Below, one piece after another: positions 8,283 through 17,913 of a stretch of 56,565 nucleotides of DNA. Positions within the stretch are counted from its first letter, which is position 1. The number at the start of each line of letters is the position of its first letter. The DNA lies in contig JAMPED010000006.1 of the NCBI GenBank assembly GCA_023665325.1, positions 49,382 to 105,946 on the forward strand, read 5' to 3'. Source of the DNA: Acetobacter sp. Its GTDB lineage: Bacteria > Pseudomonadota > Alphaproteobacteria > RF32 > CAG-239. The position numbers were made by a program, and so were the translations under genes. The notes under the pieces are model-generated. The model did no database searches. It saw only the letters and a list, made by a program, of their open reading frames with translations, and was not told the DNA's origin.

Positions 8283-9236
8283 ATGGTGGAAGATACAGAA
8301 TATAAATCACTGAAAGCAAAATTTGATATCTATTATGAACAGAAAATTTTACCTCAGCTAGAGCTGCTTGAGCAAAAACGTAAAAAAAAGCTGCATACTT
8401 TCTGTTTTTTGGTGCTATCTGTCATTATATGGTGTTTTTTTTGCTTATACCAATTTATGATAAACTCAAGTGGAGTGCATAATGTTCCTTTATATCTTGA
8501 TACTGTCGGTTGTGTACTGATTTTGCTGTGCTGCTATCCGATGCTTAGTTATTATCGGCAAAATAAAGAAAATTTATTACCATTACTAGCTGGCTTTTTT
8601 GGTAATTTTAATTACAGCTATCAAAAGAAAATTCCCGATGATATTTTGTCATATTCTAAAATAATAAAAAAATATGATAAAATAACAACAGATGATAGCT
8701 TTGAAGGGCAATACGAGGGAATTTTTGTTGATATAACTGAGTACACGTTATTTAAAAGAAGATATGTTAATAATGGAAAAAATATGCGCGTTATATATAA
8801 TAAAAACGGACAAGGAGTATTGTTCAGAGCTCAAATGAATAAAAATTTTTCCGGTCAGACTATTGTTGTCAAAGATAAAGGAGTACTGAACAAGCTCACA
8901 CATTACACCAAATTGCAAAGGGTAGGGCTAGAATCGGTTGAGTTTGAAAAATCATTTGAAGTTTACTCTAATAGTCAAATAGAAGCCCGCTATATTTTAA
9001 CGACTGTGATGCTTGAATATATGCTACAAGCAAAAAAAATATTCCCAAATATTACATTTAGCTTCTTTAATAAAGAGATAATTATCAATATAGAAACAAA
9101 TAAAGATCTCTTTGAATGCAGTAGTTTCTTTCATTCAATAATTAATAAAAAACGTATAGAAAAAATCTTTACAGAATTTTACTATCTGTTTGCCATCATA
9201 AAGACATTGCACCTAAACCAAAAACAATTACTTTAA
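8283..9236 (+). CDS. DUF3137-like membrane protein
   Basis: 317 residues. A charged N-terminal helix (FDIYYEQKILPQLELLEQKRKKK) is followed by two membrane segments at about residues 42-62 and 74-90, then a cytoplasmic beta-rich domain. The block FEKSFEVYSNSQIEARYILTT matches the DUF3137 hallmark of a V-Y-x-x-x-Q-I-E-A-R-Y-x-L-T segment. Function of the family is unknown. AAGGA precedes the ATG. The 3' end overlaps the convergent galU stop by four bases. Confidence 0.7.
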   Translation: MVEDTEYKSLKAKFDIYYEQKILPQLELLEQKRKKKLHTFCFLVLSVIIWCFFCLYQFMINSSGVHNVPLYLDTVGCVLILLCCYPMLSYYRQNKENLLPLLAGFFGNFNYSYQKKIPDDILSYSKIIKKYDKITTDDSFEGQYEGIFVDITEYTLFKRRYVNNGKNMRVIYNKNGQGVLFRAQMNKNFSGQTIVVKDKGVLNKLTHYTKLQRVGLESVEFEKSFEVYSNSQIEARYILTTVMLEYMLQAKKIFPNITFSFFNKEIIINIETNKDLFECSSFFHSIINKKRIEKIFTEFYYLFAIIKTLHLNQKQLL

Positions 9237-10126
9237 AGTTCTCTGTCAAGCTGTTTAATAGTTTTTACAGCTTCTTCGTAAAGTACTTTATTTTCACGAA
9301 TAGAGAGACGAATGTTAGATTTAGCAAGTTCTTCATTGGTTCCACAGTCATAACGCTCTGCGACTGTTAAAACACCTCTAAGAGAGGTTCCTTTGCGTGC
9401 AGCAAGGTTTATAGCATCTGTCAGGTTAATCTCATCATTATTTCCTTTTTTAACTTCAGGTAAAATATCTAAAATTAAATTTGGTAAAATATAAGGTCCC
9501 ATACTGGCGTAAGGTGATTCTATTTGTTCAATTTTTGGTTTTTCTATAACACCAGTAGCCTGAACAATATTTCCCTCTTTTCGCGCACCAGTTAAAACGC
9601 CATATCGCGATAATTGTTCTTTAGGAAATTCAATAATATTCTCAACAATACCACCAAATTTCTCATAGACTTCAGCAAGCTGGGATAAAATACCTTTACC
9701 TCTGCAAACATAAACGTCATCAACCCACATCACCATAAAATCTCGATTGCCGATAATTTCTTTTGCGCACAAAACAGCGTGTCCGTTTCCTTTAGGCTCA
9801 GTCTGACACGCAAAAGAAAATTTCACCCCTGCGGGAACAGTCTTTTTTAGAGCCTCCCAAAGTTCCAATTTATCTTGGCGCAACAAACGTTCCTCAAGTT
9901 CAACATTTGCAGAAAAATAATTTTCGTACATTGCACGAGATGTTTCATCACTATAAATGAAAATAACTTCTTTAACACCAGCTTCCGCGCAAGCATCAAC
10001 AGCATATTGAATAATGGGTAAATTATTTAAACATAAAAAACCCTTATGCATAGCTTTTGTTGCTGGAAGATTACGAGTAGAAAGTCCTGCCACAGGTAAA
10101 ACGGCAACCTCAGGTCTGGAAAACAT
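9233..10126 (-). CDS. galU: UTP--glucose-1-phosphate uridylyltransferase
   Basis: Makes UDP-glucose for envelope polysaccharides. 297 residues with the nucleotidyltransferase start VLPVAGLSTRNLPATKAM, PIIQYAVDACAEAGV, a GNGHAVLCAKE block, and VIEKPKIEQIESPYASMGPYIL. Two deviations: the usual G-x-G-T-R is GLSTR, and the usual P-K-E-M is HKGF. The rest of the frame is intact, so the enzyme is probably active but somewhat divergent. GGAGA precedes the ATG and lies inside a perfect hairpin (see 10133-10158). It lies downstream of the asmA-like gene on the same strand. Confidence 0.88.
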   Translation of the reverse strand: MFSRPEVAVLPVAGLSTRNLPATKAMHKGFLCLNNLPIIQYAVDACAEAGVKEVIFIYSDETSRAMYENYFSANVELEERLLRQDKLELWEALKKTVPAGVKFSFACQTEPKGNGHAVLCAKEIIGNRDFMVMWVDDVYVCRGKGILSQLAEVYEKFGGIVENIIEFPKEQLSRYGVLTGARKEGNIVQATGVIEKPKIEQIESPYASMGPYILPNLILDILPEVKKGNNDEINLTDAINLAARKGTSLRGVLTVAERYDCGTNEELAKSNIRLSIRENKVLYEEAVKTIKQLDREL

Positions 10127-10132
10127 AATAAA

Positions 10133-10158
10133 TCTCCTATTATTTATCTAATAGGAGA
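10133..10158 (-). promoter_or_regulatory. Perfect hairpin occluding the galU ribosome binding site
   Basis: On the minus strand the 9-base arm TCTCCTATT (10150-10158) pairs perfectly with AATAGGAGA (10133-10141), loop of eight bases. The second arm contains the AGGAG ribosome site, six bases from the galU ATG. There is no strong U-run, so it looks more like translational control than a terminator of the upstream gene. Confidence 0.55.
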
Positions 10159-10199
10159 AGTTTATTTGATAATCTTTATTTTAGCAATGCTAAATATAA

Positions 10200-13100
10200 T
10201 TATTTAACATATAAAGCTCTTTTTTTGCTACTAACACCGCTAAGCTCTAAATAGCCTTTATCATTTGCTGCAAAAAGATATTTACTCGTAGGAGTGCGTT
10301 TTTTCATTATTTGTTTATTTCCTCTAAGGGAGCGTTTGCTGATTTTTGAAAGATTTTCATCATCGGCTGTACGATGTGCTAGAATGTTCTCTTTTGTTAC
10401 TGTGATATCAGATTTAAGAGGACGAGTATTTATAGACGAGGTAGATGTTAATATAATAGGCAGAGATGTTTCAGGCTCAGTAGTTTTTCGATTTTGCATA
10501 GTGTTTTGTATAGTTATTGGAAGATTGATATCTTTTGTTTCAGCAAAAGATTTAATAACATCATCATATCTAGCTTTTTTAGTTTTAAAACCAGCTTTTT
10601 TATTAAATTTGTTTATCCCATTTATATTTGAAGAGGTTAATTCTTTTCCTATTTCAAGCGCAATAACAGGATTACGTTTCAGTATTTTTTTTGTTTCTAA
10701 CTCCGAAATAGTATAATCGGCAATGTCAATCTTTTTCGGTTCTAGAATACGATTTTGAGCTAAAATTGTCTGAGCATTTTCAACAGGCAAAATAGTTTGC
10801 ATATTTTTTTCTTCAGACTTTATGTTTTCTATAATATTGGTTAGTGCAGTTTGTGTTTTTTGAGTAATATTGATACTATCGGCAAGTGTAATATCTTCAT
10901 TAGAAGGAACTTTTATTTCCTCTTCAGGAAGAGCCATAACCAGAGGCGCATTGTCAGCCTCGACTTTTTCAGAAACGATAACGTCTGATGGTGTATCTTG
11001 TACAGCAGATACGTTTTCAGAAGTAGACAATAAAGAAGACAGCCCACCAGAAAAAAGGTTTGATGCTGCTTTAATATCTTCTTTTTCTTTCTGTTCGGCT
11101 CTAAAATTATTGATTAACTCATATAAATTGCTTTTAATATTTTGCAATTGAGTTAATTTATAATCAATTTTTTTTTTATCAGCAACTTCTTGTTGTTCTG
11201 AAATTGTATCCTTTAATTTTTCAGACTCAATAATCGTGTCGTTTTTATCCTGTTTCTCATCGTCAATAACTTTTTCTGCATCGCCCTCAGTAACCACATC
11301 AGTTTCAAGCTTTTCTACTTTCACTTCCAGTGTTTTTTTCTTAGGAGTGCTAGTTGTAGGCTTTGATAAATCAATATCAGCAACAGTTTCGGGTGCAGTA
11401 ACAAGATAATCATCATAATCACGTGTTTGTAATTCTAATGCTGTGATAAAACCATCAATGCTGTCAACAATGTCTTTATTTAAATTTTTCAAATATGTGT
11501 GCATTGTCAGTAAAGCACGTTCAATAATCTCATTATTATCCTTCATCACATCAATATTGCTTGCATCAACAATAAATAGATAGTCATCACGTATTCTGGT
11601 ATGCAATTTATTGATTTTTTCCATATCTTGTGTAATTTTAGAAACACTCTTTAACAGTTTTTCTTCTGTTTCCTGAGCAAGTGGATTCTCACCTTTCTTA
11701 AGTAATGCAATTTGTTTAATATATGCTTCAGATACACCATTAAAGTAAGATGCATTGTTTGAAGCAACATCATAAAGCCAAGCAATCTTGTTAAAGGTAT
11801 CATCATATACATACTTACCATCAACGATATAGTTATCTTCCAAAGTCTTAGGAATAAGTTTCAATTTGGCAATTTTATTTTTGATATTTGCATCAATATC
11901 TAACAAAGCATTTTCGTCACTAATAGTTTGCAGTTTGGGCTCAATTGACTTAATCTGTTGCTCAGCTTGCTGAATTTCACGAATATTAGTGTCGTATGTT
12001 TTTGCCACAGTTTCGTCACTAGATTTTGGTTTAAATGCCTCAACCTGTGAAGAAACTTGAGAAATAAGTTCCTGCAATTGAAGAATATTTTTTTGTATAT
12101 TAGTAATCTTAACTTTTATACGTTCATTTTTAGCACTTTCTTGTAACATAAGAGCCGCAGCTGCTTCCTTTTCAGTTTCGCTGATTCTATTGATAGATTC
12201 AGATAAATCAACCTTAATAGCAGGAGTAGAAAGTTTTCCATCTAATGCAAATCTCAAAACATCAGAGAAAGAAGCATTATGGTACACAGTATCAAAAGTA
12301 GCGTTAAGTAAACTATTAGTAAGATTTAGAGAGAGCTTCATCGACATATCAACAACAGGAGATTGCCATACAACTTTATCAGCCGTAACAACACCTTTGT
12401 TAACTTCGTACTTACCGCTAATCTTGGAAAATGTGCTTTTGCCGGATTTTAAGCTGTTACGCACAAAATCTTCAAATCCCTTGATATTTTTACGCTGTTC
12501 AATATCAAATTTAATAATATCCAAATCCCATCCTTTCATTGCAGTGTTAGAAAGTTGGAAATTACCCGCAGAAACCAGATTATTGACAAAGTCTTTAGGA
12601 GATGCTGCAGCAGAATTGAATGTTCCACTAGCATTGAGCATTCCAGCAGCAAGCTGATACTGTTTACCTCCCATAGCTGGTGTCTTAATTCCAGAAACAT
12701 AATACTTACCTTTAATAACCGGAGATTTATTAGAATCTAGAATAAAATCAAATGCAATCGTACTAGTGTTTCCAGCAGTCTCAAAAGAAGCAACATTCAA
12801 AACACCATTCTTAAGTTTAACATCAGCCTTGGTTGTTGAGTATGCTGTATTGTCATAAACCAAAGAACGTGCATTTACTTTAATATCAAAATCAATTTTT
12901 TCTAACAATGAGTAGTTAATTTTTTCACCACTAAATGTTGGTAAAGTGATAAAGTCAGCAGATGAATTAATTGCAGTAAATAGTTTTTTCTTAGAAAGGT
13001 TAAACCAACGATCTGCATCAAATTTATCAAAGTCTAATTCAGCCTTGAGCTTAGTTTTAGAAGAGCTTCCGTCAAACTGAATAAGTCCCTTAATATTATT

Positions 13101-15269
13101 GGCTCCTAATCTTGCTTCAATATCACGATATTCAAAAATATCAGTATTTCCTTTAATTTTTCCTGCAGCAGAAAACGTAGTGACAGGAATATCTGGGGTG
13201 TAGTTAATATTCAGTGCTTTAATAAGATTTGTAAAATTATTAGTTTTAAATTCTAAATCACCATTAACCGCAACAGAACCTTTAACAGGGTTAGAAACTA
13301 AACCAGTAAATGAAAATTCTGTATCACCAAATTTTTGCACAGAACTTAAGCTAAAATCATTGAAGTTTCCAGCAAAAGCTCCTTGAGCAGCAAACAACTT
13401 ACGCTTAAACAATCCTTTATCACTTTTATTTAATCCAAGAGTGGAGCTAAATAAAGGAAAGTTAGATGTTTTAATATTATAAGAAAGTTCTTTAAACTGT
13501 GGTTCCGTAAAAACATTATCAACATCTGCTGCAAGTTTTAGCTGTGCATTAGCAATTTGTCCAAAAGAGAAATTCGTAATATCAAAGTGTTCTTTCTCTT
13601 TGCTAAATTGTAAGACAATATTTTCCATCGGGATTTTATTATATACAGCATTTTCAATAGAAATCTGAGCCTTAGTTGTAATCTCATTATTCCAAGGAAT
13701 AAGTTTTAATTGATAGATAAATTTCTCCTTATAAGAGCTGTCTTTCATATTATCAGGTAAAGCTTGTAAATATTTATCAAAAATAATTTTAGAAGCCGCA
13801 ATATCAGCATTAAGCATTTTTTGCCCATCAATTTCAGCCAAAAGTACTTTAAAACCTAACTGTGTAGAGTCAATAAGTGTTTTCGGAGCATAAATCTCAA
13901 AACCATCTAAATTACCCTTAAGCTGAATTTCAGCTGAAGCTCGTTTGAAGATAGATTTTTTATTTTCAGCAGCAGCTTTTTGCGTTAAATCAACACCTAA
14001 TACAGATGCGAAAACTTTAAGATCTTCACTATTGAGTGTTTGGTTAAAGATATATTGTGGCGCCCCGTTTAGATTAACCTTACCAGCAGTTCTTAATACA
14101 GTTTCTCCCGGCATAACAATACCAAAACTATTTACATCAAGTATTCCATTAGCCAAGCTGAAACCAAAATTTAAATTTTGTGCATCAATATTTTTATAAA
14201 GAGCATTTGGAGAACGCATTTTAAAAGAAATTGTATATGGGGAAATTATTGTATTAGCAATTGTTCCACCATTTTGCGCAAATTTGGCATAATCACGCAC
14301 AATCGTTTCTAATACATCTAAATCAAATTTAGCCATATTAAATTCTGCTGCAACGGTTTTACTTTCGCCAAGGTTAAGCAGCACATTACCACTTCCGGTG
14401 ATATTACGTCCGTACTTTGTTGTGAAGTTATCAAATTTTGCTGTATTTGCACTATAATCATATTGGAATGAAACTAAAAATGGTTCTTGATAATTATTAT
14501 TGAGTGTTCCTTCACCAAATATAACATTCATAATATCTGTTAAATTACGAGTATCAAAGTTAACAGCTCCTTTAGCTTGCGCACCAAGCGTTCCTTCAAT
14601 AGAAAGTTTAGAACCTGTAACAGCATTTTCAATAGCCATACTTAAAGTTGTTTTGTCATTTTGCGAAATGTTACCATTAAAAGTGATTTCACTGTTATTA
14701 TGAATAAACTTACCATTTGTTTTGTATGGTCCTTTAATAGATGGTGCACTAACTGTTGCCGAGATATTCGGGATAACATATTCTTTTTCAGTTTTCAAAT
14801 TGCTAAAAGTAACAGTTGCACTATTCAAACGTACATTATCAAAAGACATTTCAACGTTTCCAGAACGATTATTACTATTCTGTCCAACATTTTTCCAGTT
14901 CAGTTCCCCGTTTTCAGAAACGACAATATTTACAGATGGCTGTTCTAATAACATAGATTGAATAATAAATTTATTATCCAATAGAGGCGCAAGCTCTAAG
15001 TCGGCTGTAATTTGATTTACAATCACCAACGGAGTCTTTCCACCATTATTAGAGAAAAACTGTACCCGTCCCGCTGTGATTTTAGGAGTCGGGAAGATGT
15101 CAACTTTCAAATTACCATCAATCACAGAACGTAACCCTGTAATTTGGGTTAATCTGGTGGCAACTAAAGCCTTGTGCTTATTCCAATCAAGTGTATAAAT
15201 ATATATGCCGGCGCCAGCAATAACCAGTAAAATAAAACAAATGATACCTATAATAACCTTTTTTAGCAC
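10200..15269 (-). CDS. Giant AsmA-family protein with coiled-coil C-terminal extension
   Basis: 1689 residues. The N-terminus has a membrane anchor (residues ~5-26) followed by the AsmA start (LDWNKHKALVATRLTQITGLRSVIDGNLKVDIFP in part), DNVRLNSATVTFSN, and long beta-rich repeats to about residue 1080, including the AsmA_2-type segment GWDLDIIKFD. AsmA-like proteins are periplasmic bridge-forming lipid transport proteins anchored in the inner membrane. From about 1080 to 1230 there are long amphipathic helices (IQKNILQLQELISQVSSQV), then about 400 residues of low-complexity charged sequence that is not part of the usual family. GTG start at 15269 with AGGAG upstream. It is divergent from cdd and lies upstream of galU. 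Confidence 0.85.
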   Translation of the reverse strand: MLKKVIIGIICFILLVIAGAGIYIYTLDWNKHKALVATRLTQITGLRSVIDGNLKVDIFPTPKITAGRVQFFSNNGGKTPLVIVNQITADLELAPLLDNKFIIQSMLLEQPSVNIVVSENGELNWKNVGQNSNNRSGNVEMSFDNVRLNSATVTFSNLKTEKEYVIPNISATVSAPSIKGPYKTNGKFIHNNSEITFNGNISQNDKTTLSMAIENAVTGSKLSIEGTLGAQAKGAVNFDTRNLTDIMNVIFGEGTLNNNYQEPFLVSFQYDYSANTAKFDNFTTKYGRNITGSGNVLLNLGESKTVAAEFNMAKFDLDVLETIVRDYAKFAQNGGTIANTIISPYTISFKMRSPNALYKNIDAQNLNFGFSLANGILDVNSFGIVMPGETVLRTAGKVNLNGAPQYIFNQTLNSEDLKVFASVLGVDLTQKAAAENKKSIFKRASAEIQLKGNLDGFEIYAPKTLIDSTQLGFKVLLAEIDGQKMLNADIAASKIIFDKYLQALPDNMKDSSYKEKFIYQLKLIPWNNEITTKAQISIENAVYNKIPMENIVLQFSKEKEHFDITNFSFGQIANAQLKLAADVDNVFTEPQFKELSYNIKTSNFPLFSSTLGLNKSDKGLFKRKLFAAQGAFAGNFNDFSLSSVQKFGDTEFSFTGLVSNPVKGSVAVNGDLEFKTNNFTNLIKALNINYTPDIPVTTFSAAGKIKGNTDIFEYRDIEARLGANNIKGLIQFDGSSSKTKLKAELDFDKFDADRWFNLSKKKLFTAINSSADFITLPTFSGEKINYSLLEKIDFDIKVNARSLVYDNTAYSTTKADVKLKNGVLNVASFETAGNTSTIAFDFILDSNKSPVIKGKYYVSGIKTPAMGGKQYQLAAGMLNASGTFNSAAASPKDFVNNLVSAGNFQLSNTAMKGWDLDIIKFDIEQRKNIKGFEDFVRNSLKSGKSTFSKISGKYEVNKGVVTADKVVWQSPVVDMSMKLSLNLTNSLLNATFDTVYHNASFSDVLRFALDGKLSTPAIKVDLSESINRISETEKEAAAALMLQESAKNERIKVKITNIQKNILQLQELISQVSSQVEAFKPKSSDETVAKTYDTNIREIQQAEQQIKSIEPKLQTISDENALLDIDANIKNKIAKLKLIPKTLEDNYIVDGKYVYDDTFNKIAWLYDVASNNASYFNGVSEAYIKQIALLKKGENPLAQETEEKLLKSVSKITQDMEKINKLHTRIRDDYLFIVDASNIDVMKDNNEIIERALLTMHTYLKNLNKDIVDSIDGFITALELQTRDYDDYLVTAPETVADIDLSKPTTSTPKKKTLEVKVEKLETDVVTEGDAEKVIDDEKQDKNDTIIESEKLKDTISEQQEVADKKKIDYKLTQLQNIKSNLYELINNFRAEQKEKEDIKAASNLFSGGLSSLLSTSENVSAVQDTPSDVIVSEKVEADNAPLVMALPEEEIKVPSNEDITLADSINITQKTQTALTNIIENIKSEEKNMQTILPVENAQTILAQNRILEPKKIDIADYTISELETKKILKRNPVIALEIGKELTSSNINGINKFNKKAGFKTKKARYDDVIKSFAETKDINLPITIQNTMQNRKTTEPETSLPIILTSTSSINTRPLKSDITVTKENILAHRTADDENLSKISKRSLRGNKQIMKKRTPTSKYLFAANDKGYLELSGVSSKKRALYVK

Positions 15270-15387
15270 GATTTTCTCCTAACTTTAAAATAAGCTTTGC
15301 TAAATTTTTTAATTATTGTATATTATAAAAAATTAACGAAACGATAATATCCGCATTTTTTTATAAAAAAATTAATAGGAGATAGTT

Positions 15388-15792
15388 ATGGAGATAAAAA
15401 AACAATTATGGGAGAAGGCAAAAATAGTACGTTTAAATGCTTATACGCCATATTCAAATTATAAAGTAGGTGCTGCAATCTGTGCAGAAAGCGGTAAAAT
15501 ATATGCCTCCTGCAATGTTGAAAATCTCTCTTTTCCTTGTGGTACGTGTGCCGAAGCAGGTGCAATAGCCACAATGATTGCTGGCGGAGATAAAAAGATA
15601 AAAGCGATTCTCATAATATCTGAGGGTAATGAATTAGTTTATCCTTGTGGTGCTTGTTTGCAAAGAATAGCAGAATTCGCAGATGATGAAACATTGGTTT
15701 ATCTAGCTGATATAACAGCCATTCGTAAAACATATCATATTAAAGATCTCTTACCACATAATTTCAAAGCATCGGAGCTCAAAAATGATTAA
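15388..15792 (+). CDS. cdd: Cytidine deaminase
   Basis: Deaminates cytidine and deoxycytidine to uridine forms. 134 residues, usual for the homotetrameric class. Zinc-site motifs: NVENLSF, then CAEAGAI (Cys ligand and the catalytic Glu), and PCGACLQ with the two other Cys ligands. AGGAG precedes the ATG. It overlaps the punA start by eight bases, giving a tightly coupled salvage operon with punA and deoA. Confidence 0.96.
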   Translation: MEIKKQLWEKAKIVRLNAYTPYSNYKVGAAICAESGKIYASCNVENLSFPCGTCAEAGAIATMIAGGDKKIKAILIISEGNELVYPCGACLQRIAEFADDETLVYLADITAIRKTYHIKDLLPHNFKASELKND

Positions 15793-16594
15793 ACAAACAG
15801 CAGAATTTATCAAACAGACTTTAAAACTGCAAAATCCGAAAACTGCCGTTATTTTAGGTTCGGGATTAAGTGGATTTACCTCTGTTCTTAATAAAGTTAC
15901 TTCTATTGCATATAAAGATATACCAAATTTTCCCCAAAGTACTGTTTCTGGGCATAGGGGAGAACTGTTAAGAGGTTTTCTAGGAGATGAAGAAATATTG
16001 TGTTTAAATGGTCGATTCCATTTATATGAAGGACACGAGCCAGCTATTATTGCACAGGTTATTCATATTTTGAAAGAACTAGGCGTTAGGCGGTTGTTAG
16101 TGACTAATGCTGCCGGCTCTTTGAATAAAAATTTAGCGCCTGGTTCATTGATGTTAATAAATGATCACATCAATTTTAGTGGTAAAAATCCACTAGTTGG
16201 TCCAAATGATGATAATTATGGACCAAGATTTCCATCAATGAATAATGCATATACGTTGCATCTTCGCTTAAAATGTCAAAATGTTGCTAAAAAACAACAG
16301 ATTGAGTTAAAAGAAGGTGTCTATCTAATGGTGCTTGGACCAAATTTTGAAACCTCAGCAGAGGTTAAAGCTTTTGGAATATTAGGTGCAGATGCAGTCG
16401 GAATGTCTACCGTACCAGAGGTAATAGCCGCAGCTCATTGTTCAATGGAAGTTATGGGAATATCTGTCATAACTAATTATGCAGCAGGTTTGATGGATAA
16501 TACGCCATCTCATCAGGAAACACTAGAAGAAGCAGACAGAGCTTCAACTCGTTTAACTAAGCTTTTAACAGAGTTTATCAAAGAGGAGGACTAA
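15785..16594 (+). CDS. punA: Purine nucleoside phosphorylase (PNP class I, trimeric type)
   Basis: Phosphorolysis of inosine, guanosine and deoxy forms. 269 residues with VILGSGLSGF, phosphate-site HRGEL, NAAGSLN, INDHINFSG, GPRFPSM, GPNFETSAE, the base-site LGADAVGMSTVPEVIAA, and ITNYAAGL. The start overlaps the end of cdd, suggesting translational coupling; deoA begins three bases after the stop. Substrate range (xapA-like or not) cannot be read from the sequence. Confidence 0.94.
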   Translation: MIKQTAEFIKQTLKLQNPKTAVILGSGLSGFTSVLNKVTSIAYKDIPNFPQSTVSGHRGELLRGFLGDEEILCLNGRFHLYEGHEPAIIAQVIHILKELGVRRLLVTNAAGSLNKNLAPGSLMLINDHINFSGKNPLVGPNDDNYGPRFPSMNNAYTLHLRLKCQNVAKKQQIELKEGVYLMVLGPNFETSAEVKAFGILGADAVGMSTVPEVIAAAHCSMEVMGISVITNYAAGLMDNTPSHQETLEEADRASTRLTKLLTEFIKEED

Positions 16595-16597
16595 ATA

Positions 16598-17908
16598 ATG
16601 TTACCACAAGAGATTATTCGCAAAATCCGCAATCACGCAAAACTTACGAATGAGGAAATTTCGTTTTTTATCAAAGGGGTAAGTAAAGGAGATATCGCGG
16701 ATATTCAGGCTGCCTCATTTACGATGGCAGTCTTTTTAAATGGTTTTAGCAAAGATGAAACCTTAGCATTAACTTTAGCAATGCGTGATTCCGGAGAAAA
16801 ACTTTCGTGGAAAGATTTGGATGCTCCAGTAGTGGACAAACATTCAACCGGAGGGGTGGGGGATAAAGTAAGTCTAATGTTAGCGCCAATGTTAGCGGCT
16901 TGTGGTGTATATGTGCCAATGATAGCGGGAAGGGGACTTGGGCACACAGGTGGTACATTGGATAAGCTCGATTCGCTCAAAGGTTATCAAACAACAGTAG
17001 ATATGGATGTTTTTAGAAAAACTGTTAAAAATGTAGGTTGTGCCATCATCGGTCAAACAGCAGATTTGGCACCAGCAGATAAAAAAATTTATGCGATTCG
17101 TGATGTCTGTGCAACGGTAGAATCAATTCCTCTCATAACCGCATCGATTCTTTCCAAAAAATTGGCAGCAGGTCTGCAATATTTGGTAATGGATATCAAA
17201 TGCGGCAATGGAGCGTTTATGGAAAATATGGAAAGAGCTTCAGAATTAGCACATTCGATAGCAAATGTAGCAAACGGAGCAGGAACGAAAACATCTGCGT
17301 TATTAACCAATATGGATAGCGTGTTGGGAACAACAGTCGGAAATGCGTTAGAAGTAAAAGAAGCTTTGGCATATCTTAAAGGAGAACAGCCTGATTCGCG
17401 TTTAGATGAAGTAACTATAGCCTTGTGCGCAGAATTATTGATAAACAGTGGTAAAGCGAAAGACAAGGACGCAGCCACACAACAACTCCGTCAGGTCATA
17501 ACTTCAGGAGCTGCGTATGAAAAATTTGTCAAAATGGCAGCAGCACTTGGTGCTGATACTACTGTTTTAGAAAAATATGAAGAAAAACAGCCTCAAGCGA
17601 AATATATCAAACCAATATATGCACCAAAATCAGGCTATGTTTCCTCAATGGATACAAGAGAAATTGGCTTAGGTGTTATAATGTTAGGAGGTGGGCGTAC
17701 TACCCCTATGCAAAAAATAAATTATACAACAGGTTTCACATCATTTTGCCAGATTGGTGATAAAGTAGATGAAAAAACGCCTTTGTGCTATGTTCATACT
17801 GAAACAGAAGATGTTATTGCAGAGGTAACCAAACAAGTGCAAAATGCAATTCATATTAGCAATGAAAAACCAGATTACCAACCAACAATCATTCGCAAAA
17901 TTACATAA
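16598..17908 (+). CDS. deoA: Thymidine phosphorylase
   Basis: Converts thymidine and deoxyuridine plus phosphate to base and deoxyribose-1-phosphate. 436 residues. The glycine-rich signature region KHSTGGVGDKVSLMLAP with IAGRGLGHTGGTLDKLDS, then MDIKCGNGAFM, and the C-terminal barrel-sandwich part (IGLGVIMLGGGRT, GDKVDEKTPL) are all present. AGGAGG lies about ten bases before the ATG. It completes the operon that takes cytidine, purine nucleosides and pyrimidine nucleosides to free bases. Its stop is five bases from the convergent pilin-like gene. Confidence 0.95.
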   Translation: MLPQEIIRKIRNHAKLTNEEISFFIKGVSKGDIADIQAASFTMAVFLNGFSKDETLALTLAMRDSGEKLSWKDLDAPVVDKHSTGGVGDKVSLMLAPMLAACGVYVPMIAGRGLGHTGGTLDKLDSLKGYQTTVDMDVFRKTVKNVGCAIIGQTADLAPADKKIYAIRDVCATVESIPLITASILSKKLAAGLQYLVMDIKCGNGAFMENMERASELAHSIANVANGAGTKTSALLTNMDSVLGTTVGNALEVKEALAYLKGEQPDSRLDEVTIALCAELLINSGKAKDKDAATQQLRQVITSGAAYEKFVKMAAALGADTTVLEKYEEKQPQAKYIKPIYAPKSGYVSSMDTREIGLGVIMLGGGRTTPMQKINYTTGFTSFCQIGDKVDEKTPLCYVHTETEDVIAEVTKQVQNAIHISNEKPDYQPTIIRKIT

Positions 17909-17913
17909 TTTTG

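Noticed and set aside
10294..15000. Long open frames on the plus strand opposite the AsmA-like gene
   Set aside because: They are antisense to a continuous 1689-codon frame with good start and family features and have no ribosome sites.
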